From contig JAPLGK010000221.1 of the NCBI GenBank assembly GCA_026390195.1, positions 1-5,783 on the forward strand: DNA of 5,783 nucleotides. Reading direction: 5' to 3'. Origin of the DNA: Caldisericota bacterium (GTDB lineage Bacteria > Caldisericota > Caldisericia > Cryosericales > Cryosericaceae). Position numbers and translations under genes: made by a program. How positions within the stretch are numbered: the stretch's first letter is position 1; every line of letters begins with the position of its first letter. The notes beneath the pieces were generated by a model. The model was not told where the DNA came from. It made no database searches and saw only the letters and a program-made list of their open reading frames with translations. Of the stretch, positions 1-5,337 are shown piece by piece.

Positions 1-209
1 TCAAACTCGCAAAGGCCAATACTTGTGCTGATGTGGCGTTTGATTTCCTCATCCAGGTGGTCGGAAACAGTAGTTCCATCTTCGACGCGGCCAACTCTCT
101 GGCTCGCGCCGGCACGGAAAACCAGGCGTTCTGTGATCATCGTCTTGCCAGAGCCACCTTGTCCAACTAGCGCAAAGTTCCTTATGTCACTCGGGCCGAA
201 TCTGCTCAC
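1..209 (-). CDS. fusA: EF-G-like translational GTPase, N-terminal 69 residues (truncated by window edge)
   Basis: The GTG at 209-207 opens a frame that stays open to the window edge. The visible residues are the start of a GTPase G domain: strand 'IRNFALVGQGG' followed by the P-loop GQGGSGKT (residues 16-23), then 'FRAGA', then 'GRVEDGTTVSD' (40-50) and 'DEEIKRHIS' leading into switch I. The P-loop of canonical EF-G is AHIDAGKT and its switch I contains RGITI. The GQGGSGKT loop and the RVEDGTTVSD block are instead typical of the EF-G-like (EF-G2-type) paralogues, so this is probably not the main fusA although it would often be annotated so. Family members bind the ribosome and hydrolyse GTP; the roles of the paralogues are less settled than that of EF-G. 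The start lies 21 bp after the rpoB stop with a strong Shine-Dalgarno and no terminator between, so it is probably expressed with rpoB. Family assignment is firm; subfamily is inferred from the N-terminus only. Confidence 0.88.
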   Translation of the reverse strand, partial: MSRFGPSDIRNFALVGQGGSGKTMITERLVFRAGASQRVGRVEDGTTVSDHLDEEIKRHISTSIGLCEF

Positions 210-213
210 CTTT

Positions 214-221
214 TCCTCCCC
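214..221 (-). promoter_or_regulatory. Shine-Dalgarno sequence of the EF-G-like gene
   Basis: The minus strand reads GGGGAGGA here, ending 4 bases before the GTG at 209. This purine-rich match to the 16S rRNA anti-SD fixes the GTG start, which is also where homology to the EF-G-like family begins. It lies inside the 21 bp gap after the rpoB stop, supporting translation of the downstream gene from the rpoB message. Confidence 0.8.
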
Positions 222-230
222 TAGAAAATG

Positions 231-3200
231 CTATTCGTTGTCTTCCAGCACTACCTTGGTACTCTTCGCGTGAGTGTCCCCTGCCTTCGGCAGTGTCTCC
301 AGGTCCAGCCCAAGCCCGCGAAGTTCCTTCACGAGAACGTTGAACGACTCTGGAGAACCCGTTTCGAAGAGGTTATTTCCTTTTGTGAGACGTTCGTAAG
401 CCACACGTCTGCCCTCAAGATCGTCCGATTTGATCGTCAGCATCTCCTGCAGTACGGTCGAGGCACCATACGCCTCCAGCGCCCATACTTCCATTTCTCC
501 AAAGCGCTGGCCGCCGAACTGTGCCTTGCCACCGATTGGTTGCTGGGTAATGAGAGTATACCGGCCGGTCGAGCGCGCGTGCATCTTGTCTTCGGCCAGG
601 TGAATCAGCTTGAGGATGTATGCTTCTCCTACGGTAACCTGACTCTCGAAGTACTTGCCATAGAGCCCATCTCGAACGTCTTCTTTGCCGCTGCCGCCGA
701 GTCCGGCCTTGCGGAGAAGGGCTTTGATCTCTTCCTCGGTAGCGCCGTTGAACACGGGCGTCACGGCGCGAACGTTCAACTTCCGGGCAGCCATACCCAG
801 ACTGGCCTCAAGAAGCTGGCCGATGTTCATGCGTGAGGGTACGCCGAGCGGGCTCAGGATGACGTCGACAGGTGTTCCATCCTGCAGGAACGGCATGTCC
901 TCCTCTGGCAGGATACGCGTAATGACACCCTTGTTTCCATGGCGTCCCGCAACCTTGTCTCCGACAATGATCTTGCGTTTCTTGGCGACATAGACTTTTA
1001 CAATCCGCTCGACGCCGACGGGAAGGGCGTCACTCGTGTTGTCTTTCGTAATCTCCTGCACGTCAATAACGACTCCGTCCTCTCCAGGCGGGACCTTGTA
1101 GGACGTATTCTTGTAGTCACGGGCCTTGTCATGGAACAGAGCAAAGTAGACCCTTACCTCAGGGGACTCCTCCTGTTCAGCACGTGGCGTGATCTTGCCC
1201 ACAAGAACATCCTCAGCCTTGACGTGCGCACCGACTTGAACCACGCCGCGCTCGTCCAGATGGCGCGCGAGTTCCTTAGAGACGTTGGGTGGGTCGCGGG
1301 TGATCTCCTCTTTACCGAACTCTGTCGACCTCACCTCGATCTTGTGCTCTTTGATGTGAATAGACGAAAGACTATCGTCGCGTACAAGACGCTCACTGAC
1401 GATGACGCCGTCCTGGTAGTTATACCCCCGCCACGGGACATATGCAACCAGGAGGTTCTTGCCCAAGGCAAGTTCCCCTTCTGCAGACGCATACCCGTTT
1501 GCGAGAAGATCGCCGACGTGTACTTCATCTCCTGTGGAAACGGCCGGGTGCTGGTTGATACAAGTGTCCTGGTTCGTCCGCTTGAACTTCTGAAGCTCGA
1601 ACACACGAGCCCGGGGGACGGAAACATGAGTCACTCCGTTCTTCGCCATCAGAATCAGATCGTTGCGGGTCAGCTTTCTCCCGACAGCCAGCTTTTTGAC
1701 CTTGGGCTTGCGAAGCTGAACGTCCTCAGCCAGCGTCTGACCTGCAAGCGATCCGTTAACTCGGAAGAGCTCATAGCTTGCCGCCTTGGCAGGATCATAC
1801 GTCAGAATGCTGGCGTTCTTGTCCCTGGCAAAGAGGTCGCGGAGACTCTCCTCGCCGACCGTGCGGCCGATATTGGAACTCAGGTCCTGCACCGATGTCA
1901 CGCCCAGAATCCGATGGCCAAGAACCTGCTGCCCAATGGGAGTAATGGTAAGCATCTGCAGTTCGACCGACGTGGTCTCGTCGCCTTCCTGTATCGGAAG
2001 AGAGCGGATTCTTGCATTGTTGATGAGGCGGCCAAGCAGAGTCTCAGTGATCTTTGTGCCGGCTTTGTGCACCTTGTTCTTGCCTTCCTGTACATCCTCG
2101 GCCAGCACGTTCCCGACCAGACCATCATTGGTCTGTACGTCGAACAGGTCTGTCAGCGAATTCTGAACGATGGAGCCTGCGGGAACGTATTGAAACGATT
2201 CGACCCCGTCATCCGAAAGACCCTCGACCTGCTCGCGCGAAATCTCCGAGCCTATCAGTTTGAGAATACCCTCTGGAATACCGGCAGGCGCGAAGGAAAT
2301 GGGCACCATGCGGACATCGCCGAGAATGCCGGACTCGTTTGCATCTGAAGCGAGCATGACGGGAATGACATCCACCGGAATGCTACCGGCCCGAAGGTCC
2401 GCCACGTTGGCCAGAGGCGAGATTCGGATCCGCTCGGCATCCACATACGAGACGATCCCGTCCACATCGCTGAGCACGAGGTCACCGTTGTCGTGAACAA
2501 CCCGTCCTTCCATGGCAGTCGAAACCCGGGCGCGATCGGGACGTACCAGCGGCACTGCCTGTCGCTGCATGTTGCAGCCCATGAGGGCGCGGTTTGCGTC
2601 GTCATGCTCAAGGAAGGGGATCAACGAGGCCGAAATCCCAAATACCTGTGACGGCAAGAGGTCAATGTAGTCCACCTTGCTCGCGGGAAGCTCTTTCGGG
2701 AGAATTTCACCGCCTTCGCTGCGCTGCCGGGCGATAACTGTCTTCGAAGTCAGATGGCTCTTCTCATCGACAGCAGTATTGGCTTGAGCAATCGAATGGT
2801 ACTCTTCCTCCTCGGCGTCCATATAGACAACGTTCTTCTCGTCCTTGCGACCATTCGCGACCTTGGCATACGGCGCGGTGATGAATCCATACTGGTCAAG
2901 TTTGGCGTATGAACTCAGACTGTTGATAAGTCCTATGTTTCCGCCCTCCGGAGTCTCGATGGGGCAAATACGACTGTAGTGGGAAGAGTGGATGTCGCGG
3001 ACTTCCACCCCCGCCCGCTTCCTGTTCAGACCACCTGGTCCGAGAGAGCTTAGGCGTCTCTTGTGCGCAAGACTTGACAACGGATTGATCTGTTCCATGA
3101 ACTGGGACAGCTGACTCTGCCCGAAGAAGTTCCTGATAGAAGAGATGACCGGCTTGGTGTTGAGAACATTCTGGAGGTTCATCATCTGCTCTGACGAATA

Positions 3201-4418
3201 GATCGTGACCTTGTCACGGGTCGCCTTGGCTACTTTCAGCATGCTGTCCTGAATCTCCTCGGCAAGCAATTCCCCCACACGCCTGATACGACGGTTCGCC
3301 AAGCTGTCGATATCATCGAAGTTGGCTTTGCGTTCGCGGATGTCAATCAGGTGTCGAATAATGGAGACATAGTCATCTCTGGTCAGAACGGCAGAATCGC
3401 CGTCTGTTCCAAATCGCTTATTGATCTTATAGCGACCAATCGGCGTGAACGTGTTGTATGCCCGGTCGGTCAGAAGAGTCGAGAGCAGACTCTGCGCAGC
3501 TTCGAGCGTAAGGCGCTCCTTCGGCTGCATCTCCTTGAAGATCTGCTTCACCGCCTCTTCCTGATTCGTGGTCTTGTCGGCCTTGAGCGTCTTGACAATC
3601 CAGCGGTCAGGCTGCCTGCTGCTGACCAGGAACGATCTCGCGCCATGATTCTCGAGAAGGCTCATTGCTTTCCCGGTGATCGCGGCACCTTCCTTGATGA
3701 TCTCCTTGCCCTTGGAATCCAGAAGTGGCTCGACAGCCGCATACTCGGCGTGATCGAACACTGACCGAAGCTGTTCGGTGGATAGGCGCTCGGTCTTCTC
3801 GATGGTGAAAAGGCGCTGGATCTCCTCGTTGGACTCGATGCCAAGAGCCTTGAGCACGAGAGTCATAGGAACCTTGTGAGCCTTCTTCCGAAGACGCGTA
3901 TAGATGACATCGTCCTTGCCGGCCTCAATTTCCATCCAGTTTCCCCGGTCAGGAATAAGGGTCACCATGTAGATCTGTGCTCCGGACAGCTTGTCCTTCC
4001 CGCCCTCGAAATAGACCCCAGGCGAGCGGACAAGCTGTGAAACGATCACGCGTTCCGCGCCGTTGATGAGGAACGTTCCAAATGGCGTCATGAGCGGAAT
4101 CTGTGTGATGATAAGTGGCTGTTCCCGTATCTCGCCAGTTTCCTTGTTGATGAGGCGGAAATTGGCACGAACCATCGCCTCAAAGCTCAGCCCTGCCTTG
4201 CGGCAGTTTTCCATCGATTTGGCGGGCCGTTCGATATCATGGTTCACATACTCGATCCGCAGTTTGGCGGTGTCGATGGGGAACACTCTCGCAAAGATCT
4301 GTGCAAGACCTGGTCCCAGAAGCCAATCGTAAGACGTCTTCTGGAGCTGGAGGAGGTCGGGCATCGCGTAACTTGACTTGATTTTGGTAAAGTCTATAAT
4401 ATTCGCTGCCACGCGCAT
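231..4418 (-). CDS. rpoB: DNA-directed RNA polymerase subunit beta, with a large lineage-specific insertion
   Basis: This encodes the beta subunit of bacterial RNA polymerase, which with beta' forms the active centre and carries the rifampicin pocket. The ATG at 4418 (1395 residues) is preferred because AAAGGAG lies just upstream and 'MRVAAN' is a normal-looking N-terminus; an in-frame TTG at 4457 has no such support. Visible landmarks: RSPGVYF (131-137); a beta2-lobe module (about 224-267); Rif region FFGQSQLSQFM...LGPGG (431-462); PIETPEGGNIGL (486-497); HDDANRALMG (605-614); ELALGKN...PWRGYNYQD (982-1003); active-site lysines in GDKVAGRHGNKG (K1155, K1163); GVPSRMNIGQ; and C-terminal KMHARSTG...GGKAQFGGQRFGEMEVWALEAYGA. 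The length exceeds Bacillus beta (1193) mainly through extra sequence at about 667-939. Odd points: Gln1002 replaces the Glu of the conserved GYNxED motif; the Rif pocket has Glu442 and Ile444; the flap segment near 1095-1112 is divergent. No rpoC follows. The reading frame is intact and the core motifs are otherwise conserved, so the gene looks functional. Confidence 0.98.
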   Translation of the reverse strand: MRVAANIIDFTKIKSSYAMPDLLQLQKTSYDWLLGPGLAQIFARVFPIDTAKLRIEYVNHDIERPAKSMENCRKAGLSFEAMVRANFRLINKETGEIREQPLIITQIPLMTPFGTFLINGAERVIVSQLVRSPGVYFEGGKDKLSGAQIYMVTLIPDRGNWMEIEAGKDDVIYTRLRKKAHKVPMTLVLKALGIESNEEIQRLFTIEKTERLSTEQLRSVFDHAEYAAVEPLLDSKGKEIIKEGAAITGKAMSLLENHGARSFLVSSRQPDRWIVKTLKADKTTNQEEAVKQIFKEMQPKERLTLEAAQSLLSTLLTDRAYNTFTPIGRYKINKRFGTDGDSAVLTRDDYVSIIRHLIDIRERKANFDDIDSLANRRIRRVGELLAEEIQDSMLKVAKATRDKVTIYSSEQMMNLQNVLNTKPVISSIRNFFGQSQLSQFMEQINPLSSLAHKRRLSSLGPGGLNRKRAGVEVRDIHSSHYSRICPIETPEGGNIGLINSLSSYAKLDQYGFITAPYAKVANGRKDEKNVVYMDAEEEEYHSIAQANTAVDEKSHLTSKTVIARQRSEGGEILPKELPASKVDYIDLLPSQVFGISASLIPFLEHDDANRALMGCNMQRQAVPLVRPDRARVSTAMEGRVVHDNGDLVLSDVDGIVSYVDAERIRISPLANVADLRAGSIPVDVIPVMLASDANESGILGDVRMVPISFAPAGIPEGILKLIGSEISREQVEGLSDDGVESFQYVPAGSIVQNSLTDLFDVQTNDGLVGNVLAEDVQEGKNKVHKAGTKITETLLGRLINNARIRSLPIQEGDETTSVELQMLTITPIGQQVLGHRILGVTSVQDLSSNIGRTVGEESLRDLFARDKNASILTYDPAKAASYELFRVNGSLAGQTLAEDVQLRKPKVKKLAVGRKLTRNDLILMAKNGVTHVSVPRARVFELQKFKRTNQDTCINQHPAVSTGDEVHVGDLLANGYASAEGELALGKNLLVAYVPWRGYNYQDGVIVSERLVRDDSLSSIHIKEHKIEVRSTEFGKEEITRDPPNVSKELARHLDERGVVQVGAHVKAEDVLVGKITPRAEQEESPEVRVYFALFHDKARDYKNTSYKVPPGEDGVVIDVQEITKDNTSDALPVGVERIVKVYVAKKRKIIVGDKVAGRHGNKGVITRILPEEDMPFLQDGTPVDVILSPLGVPSRMNIGQLLEASLGMAARKLNVRAVTPVFNGATEEEIKALLRKAGLGGSGKEDVRDGLYGKYFESQVTVGEAYILKLIHLAEDKMHARSTGRYTLITQQPIGGKAQFGGQRFGEMEVWALEAYGASTVLQEMLTIKSDDLEGRRVAYERLTKGNNLFETGSPESFNVLVKELRGLGLDLETLPKAGDTHAKSTKVVLEDNE
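1083..1136 (-). other. Divergent flap-proximal segment of RpoB (residues 1095-1112)
   Basis: This codes for FHDKARDYKNTSYKVPPG. In most bacterial beta subunits the same segment reads close to FGEKAREVRDTSLRVPHG. It lies between the KxTP segment and the flap region. The frame, spacing and alternating residues are kept, but about seven normally conserved residues differ, so this is substitution rather than a frameshift. Flap-side surfaces contact sigma region 4 and elongation factors; a functional consequence is inference only. Confidence 0.6.
1617..1754 (-). repeat. BBM-like module, copy 3 (RpoB residues ~889-934)
   Basis: The segment GQTLAEDVQ...KKLAVGRKLTRNDLILMAKNGVTHVSV follows the pattern 'hLAEDV - basic linker - AGxxLT - helix - xGVxxhxV'. 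It is the more diverged of the two copies in the insertion but shares LAEDVQ exactly with copy 2. It ends just before the core sequence resumes. Confidence 0.6.
1983..2123 (-). repeat. BBM-like module, copy 2 (RpoB residues ~766-812)
   Basis: The segment GNVLAEDVQ...KVHKAGTKITETLLGRLINNARIRSLPI has the pattern 'LAEDV - linker - KAGTxIT - helix LLxxL - xxIxxLxI'. The same architecture occurs in the beta2-lobe insertion of E. coli beta (GKVVAKDYIDESTGELI followed by a helix and a short strand) and in parts of beta'. It corresponds, as I recall the literature, to the small beta-beta' module (BBM) described in polymerase insertions. Confidence 0.65.
3033..3128 (-). other. Rifampicin-pocket cluster I of RpoB
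   Basis: Residues 431-462 align without gaps to E. coli beta 505-536 (FFGSSQLSQFMDQNNPL and on). Q513, H526, R529, S531 and L533 equivalents are present (Gln439, His452, Arg455, Ser457, Leu459). The D516 equivalent is Glu442 (codon 3093-3095, GAA) and the N518 equivalent is Ile444 (codon 3087-3089, ATC). Both sites are known positions of rifampicin-resistance mutations in model bacteria; the effect of these particular residues is not known to me. Confidence 0.85.
3618..3749 (-). repeat. BBM-like module, copy 1, in the RpoB beta2 lobe (residues ~224-267)
   Basis: The segment AAVEPLLDSKGKEIIKEGAAITGKAMSLLENHGARSFLV has the same plan as the two modules in the large insertion: strand, acidic turn, 'KEGAAIT', helix, 'GxxxxxV'. 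Its place, just before IVKTLKAD and the RLTLEAAQSLL helix, matches the SI1 region of E. coli beta, where such a module precedes ETLRVD. This copy is therefore at a known location while copies 2 and 3 are not. Confidence 0.6.
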
Positions 4419-4422
4419 GGCT

Positions 4423-4430
4423 CTCCTTTC
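4423..4430 (-). promoter_or_regulatory. rpoB: Shine-Dalgarno sequence of rpoB
   Basis: The minus strand reads GAAAGGAG, ending four bases before the ATG at 4418. This decides the start in favour of ATG 4418 over the in-frame TTG at 4457, whose upstream sequence has no comparable purine run. Confidence 0.85.
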
Positions 4431-4463
4431 ATATTGGTATGAGAAAAATGCGGTCAAACTAAG

Positions 4464-4491
4464 AGTCTACTCTCTTTTGTTTGGCAGTCAA
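4464..4491 (-). promoter_or_regulatory. Candidate sigma70-type promoter for rpoB
   Basis: On the minus strand TTGACT (4491-4486) is followed after 16 bp by TAGACT (4469-4464). The -35 matches the consensus in 5 of 6 bases and the -10 in 4 of 6, keeping the important T, A, A and final T. Initiation a few bases downstream would give a leader of about 40 nt carrying the GAAAGGAG site. The location, directly ahead of rpoB in the only sizeable gap, adds weight, but a match of this quality can arise by chance. Confidence 0.45.
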
Positions 4492-4500
4492 CTGTGCTCT

Positions 4501-4534
4501 CTCCACGATTTTGGAGGCTTCGTCAATCAACCTC
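4501..4534 (-). other. Two overlapping, mutually exclusive hairpins upstream of rpoB
   Basis: On the minus strand GAGGTT (4534-4529) can pair with AGCCTC (4519-4514) around a 9-nt loop. The bases CTCCA (4516-4512) can instead pair with TGGAG (4505-4501) around a 6-nt loop. The two stems share bases 4514-4516, so only one can form fully. They would be transcribed only in read-through RNA from the upstream genes, because the candidate promoter lies downstream of them. Confidence 0.35.
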
Positions 4535-4542
4535 TCTTATCA

Positions 4543-4572
4543 GGGAAACATGTCTTGACATTCTCATCTCCC
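4543..4572 (-). other. Imperfect hairpin in the pre-rpoB gap
   Basis: GGGA (4572-4569) pairs with TCCC (4546-4543), enclosing the near-palindrome ATGTCAAGACAT (4561-4550) separated by an asymmetric internal loop. The inner arms could be an RNA hairpin with a CAAG loop or a dyad bound by a dimeric protein. No U-tract follows, so it is not an intrinsic terminator. Confidence 0.35.
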
Positions 4573-4668
4573 GTGATTACCCGGTCAGCTAAGGGACAGG
4601 GGCTGCAATTCCCTCTCATCTTCGCATTGTGCACTCGAAAACGGTCCGCACTGACGCAACAAGTCGAC

Positions 4669-5337
4669 CTACCGTCTGAGCAAACCATATCGCACAAGCA
4701 CGCCGACAAACCTGAGAGTGTCAGTGAGCGAGTTGATTTTGCTCCTTGCCTCCGTCCGGTAGATGGTCCGAGTCGGCACCCAACCTATCCGATACCCTGC
4801 CCTGCCTGCCTTGAAGATAACCTCAGTCTCCAGGTCGTACTTGTTCGCTTCTAGCGGCAGAGAGAGGACCGAAGTCAGCTTGTAGTAGCGAAAACCGTTC
4901 TGGCTGTCGCGGACATTCTTCCCAAGGAACAGGCTGATGAGAAATGAAGACGCATGGTTCGCGAATCTTCGGATGAACGGCATCGTCGAAACATTCGACA
5001 TCCTGTTCCCGATGACCATGTCGTAGCCTTGTTCAGCTGCAGCGATAAACAGCGGGATTTCAGCAGGGTCATGCTGTCCATCGGCATCGATGGTAACCGC
5101 GCCCTCATAACCACTATTGATGAGATACCTGAATCCAGTCTTGAGCGCAGCGCCCTTCCCCACATTGGACTTGTGGCAAAGGACGATGGCCCCCGCGGCA
5201 TGTGCGGCCCCAGCTGTATTGTCGGCAGAACCATCGTCGATGACCACGGCGACGGCAACAAACGGACGCACCCCTTCCACGACAGCCGCGATGTTATGTT
5301 CTTCGTTGAACGCAGGAATAACGGCAGCGATTCTCAT
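4669..5337 (-). CDS. Family 2 glycosyltransferase, dolichol/polyprenyl-phosphate mannose synthase (DPM1)-like
   Basis: This 222-residue protein has the GT-A fold signatures of family 2 in order: VIPAFNEE (6-13), VIDDGS (32-37), NVGKGAALKTG (58-68), the metal-binding DADGQHDP (84-91), GNR (110-112), DSQNGFRYY (144-152) and YDLETE (167-172). This set, especially D-x-QNGFR and YxxETE, is typical of the DPM1/polyprenyl-phosphate glycosyltransferase group, which moves a sugar from a nucleotide donor to a lipid phosphate on the cytoplasmic face of the membrane. It lacks the C-terminal pair of membrane helices found in many relatives; only a short hydrophobic-basic end (VGVLVRYGLLRR) is present, so it is probably peripheral. 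The ATG at 5337 overlaps the stop of the acyltransferase gene (ATGA), with GGAG nine bases upstream, indicating translational coupling. With that neighbour it most likely serves envelope glycolipid synthesis; donor sugar and acceptor are unknown. Confidence 0.9.
   Translation of the reverse strand: MRIAAVIPAFNEEHNIAAVVEGVRPFVAVAVVIDDGSADNTAGAAHAAGAIVLCHKSNVGKGAALKTGFRYLINSGYEGAVTIDADGQHDPAEIPLFIAAAEQGYDMVIGNRMSNVSTMPFIRRFANHASSFLISLFLGKNVRDSQNGFRYYKLTSVLSLPLEANKYDLETEVIFKAGRAGYRIGWVPTRTIYRTEARSKINSLTDTLRFVGVLVRYGLLRR

Larger units (their letters stand above)
1602..2420 (-). other. Lineage-specific insertion in RpoB (residues ~667-939)
   Basis: Core beta sequence runs through GIVSYVDAERIRI and resumes at FELQKFKRTNQDTCINQHP. 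In Bacillus subtilis beta these two segments are joined by roughly 25 residues; here about 270 lie between them. The insert begins with a segment rich in Val, Ile and Pro (around residues 680-720), then a segment without recognised motifs, then two copies of an 'LAEDV' module separated by about 80 residues. It is in frame, has no low-complexity stretch, and its predicted composition is that of a folded domain. Large insertions at fixed sites in beta and beta' are a known feature of bacterial polymerases (for example SI1 and SI2 of E. coli beta, SI3 of beta'). I cannot say from memory which phyla carry one at this site. Boundaries are accurate to about ten residues. Confidence 0.75.
4419..4668. 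other. 250 bp intergenic region between the glycosyltransferase gene and rpoB
   Basis: No gene is supported here. Read on the minus strand it contains small inverted repeats (4543-4572, 4514-4534, 4501-4516), a candidate promoter (4464-4491) and the rpoB Shine-Dalgarno. None of the hairpins is followed by a U-run, so there is no convincing terminator for the upstream genes. No tRNA-like T-loop signature was seen, and no riboswitch consensus I know fits. Confidence 0.7.

Noticed and set aside
228..836. Plus-strand open frame of 202 codons over the rpoB 3' end
   Set aside because: It lies opposite the most conserved C-terminal part of RpoB and its translation has no family features.
939..2348. 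Long open frame (469 codons) on the plus strand inside rpoB
   Set aside because: It is antisense to the conserved rpoB reading frame, shows no recognisable domain, and its openness follows from the codon bias of the gene opposite.
4419..4457. In-frame TTG start giving RpoB 13 extra residues
   Set aside because: It has no Shine-Dalgarno, the extra residues do not resemble beta N-termini, and a strong SD precedes the ATG at 4418.
4428..4457. Second promoter-like match, TTGACC - 18 bp - TATGAA
   Set aside because: The -10 overlaps the rpoB Shine-Dalgarno, so transcripts would begin at or after the start codon.
4543..4640. Possible riboswitch (c-di-AMP, cobalamin, fluoride or SAM type) in the leader
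   Set aside because: Short resemblances such as AGCTGACCGGGTAA exist, but the other conserved elements of each class are missing and the candidate promoter lies downstream.
4527..4709. Small minus-strand open frame of 60 codons spanning the glycosyltransferase 3' end
   Set aside because: It has no SD, overlaps a confirmed gene in another frame, and its translation is cysteine-rich without a recognisable pattern.
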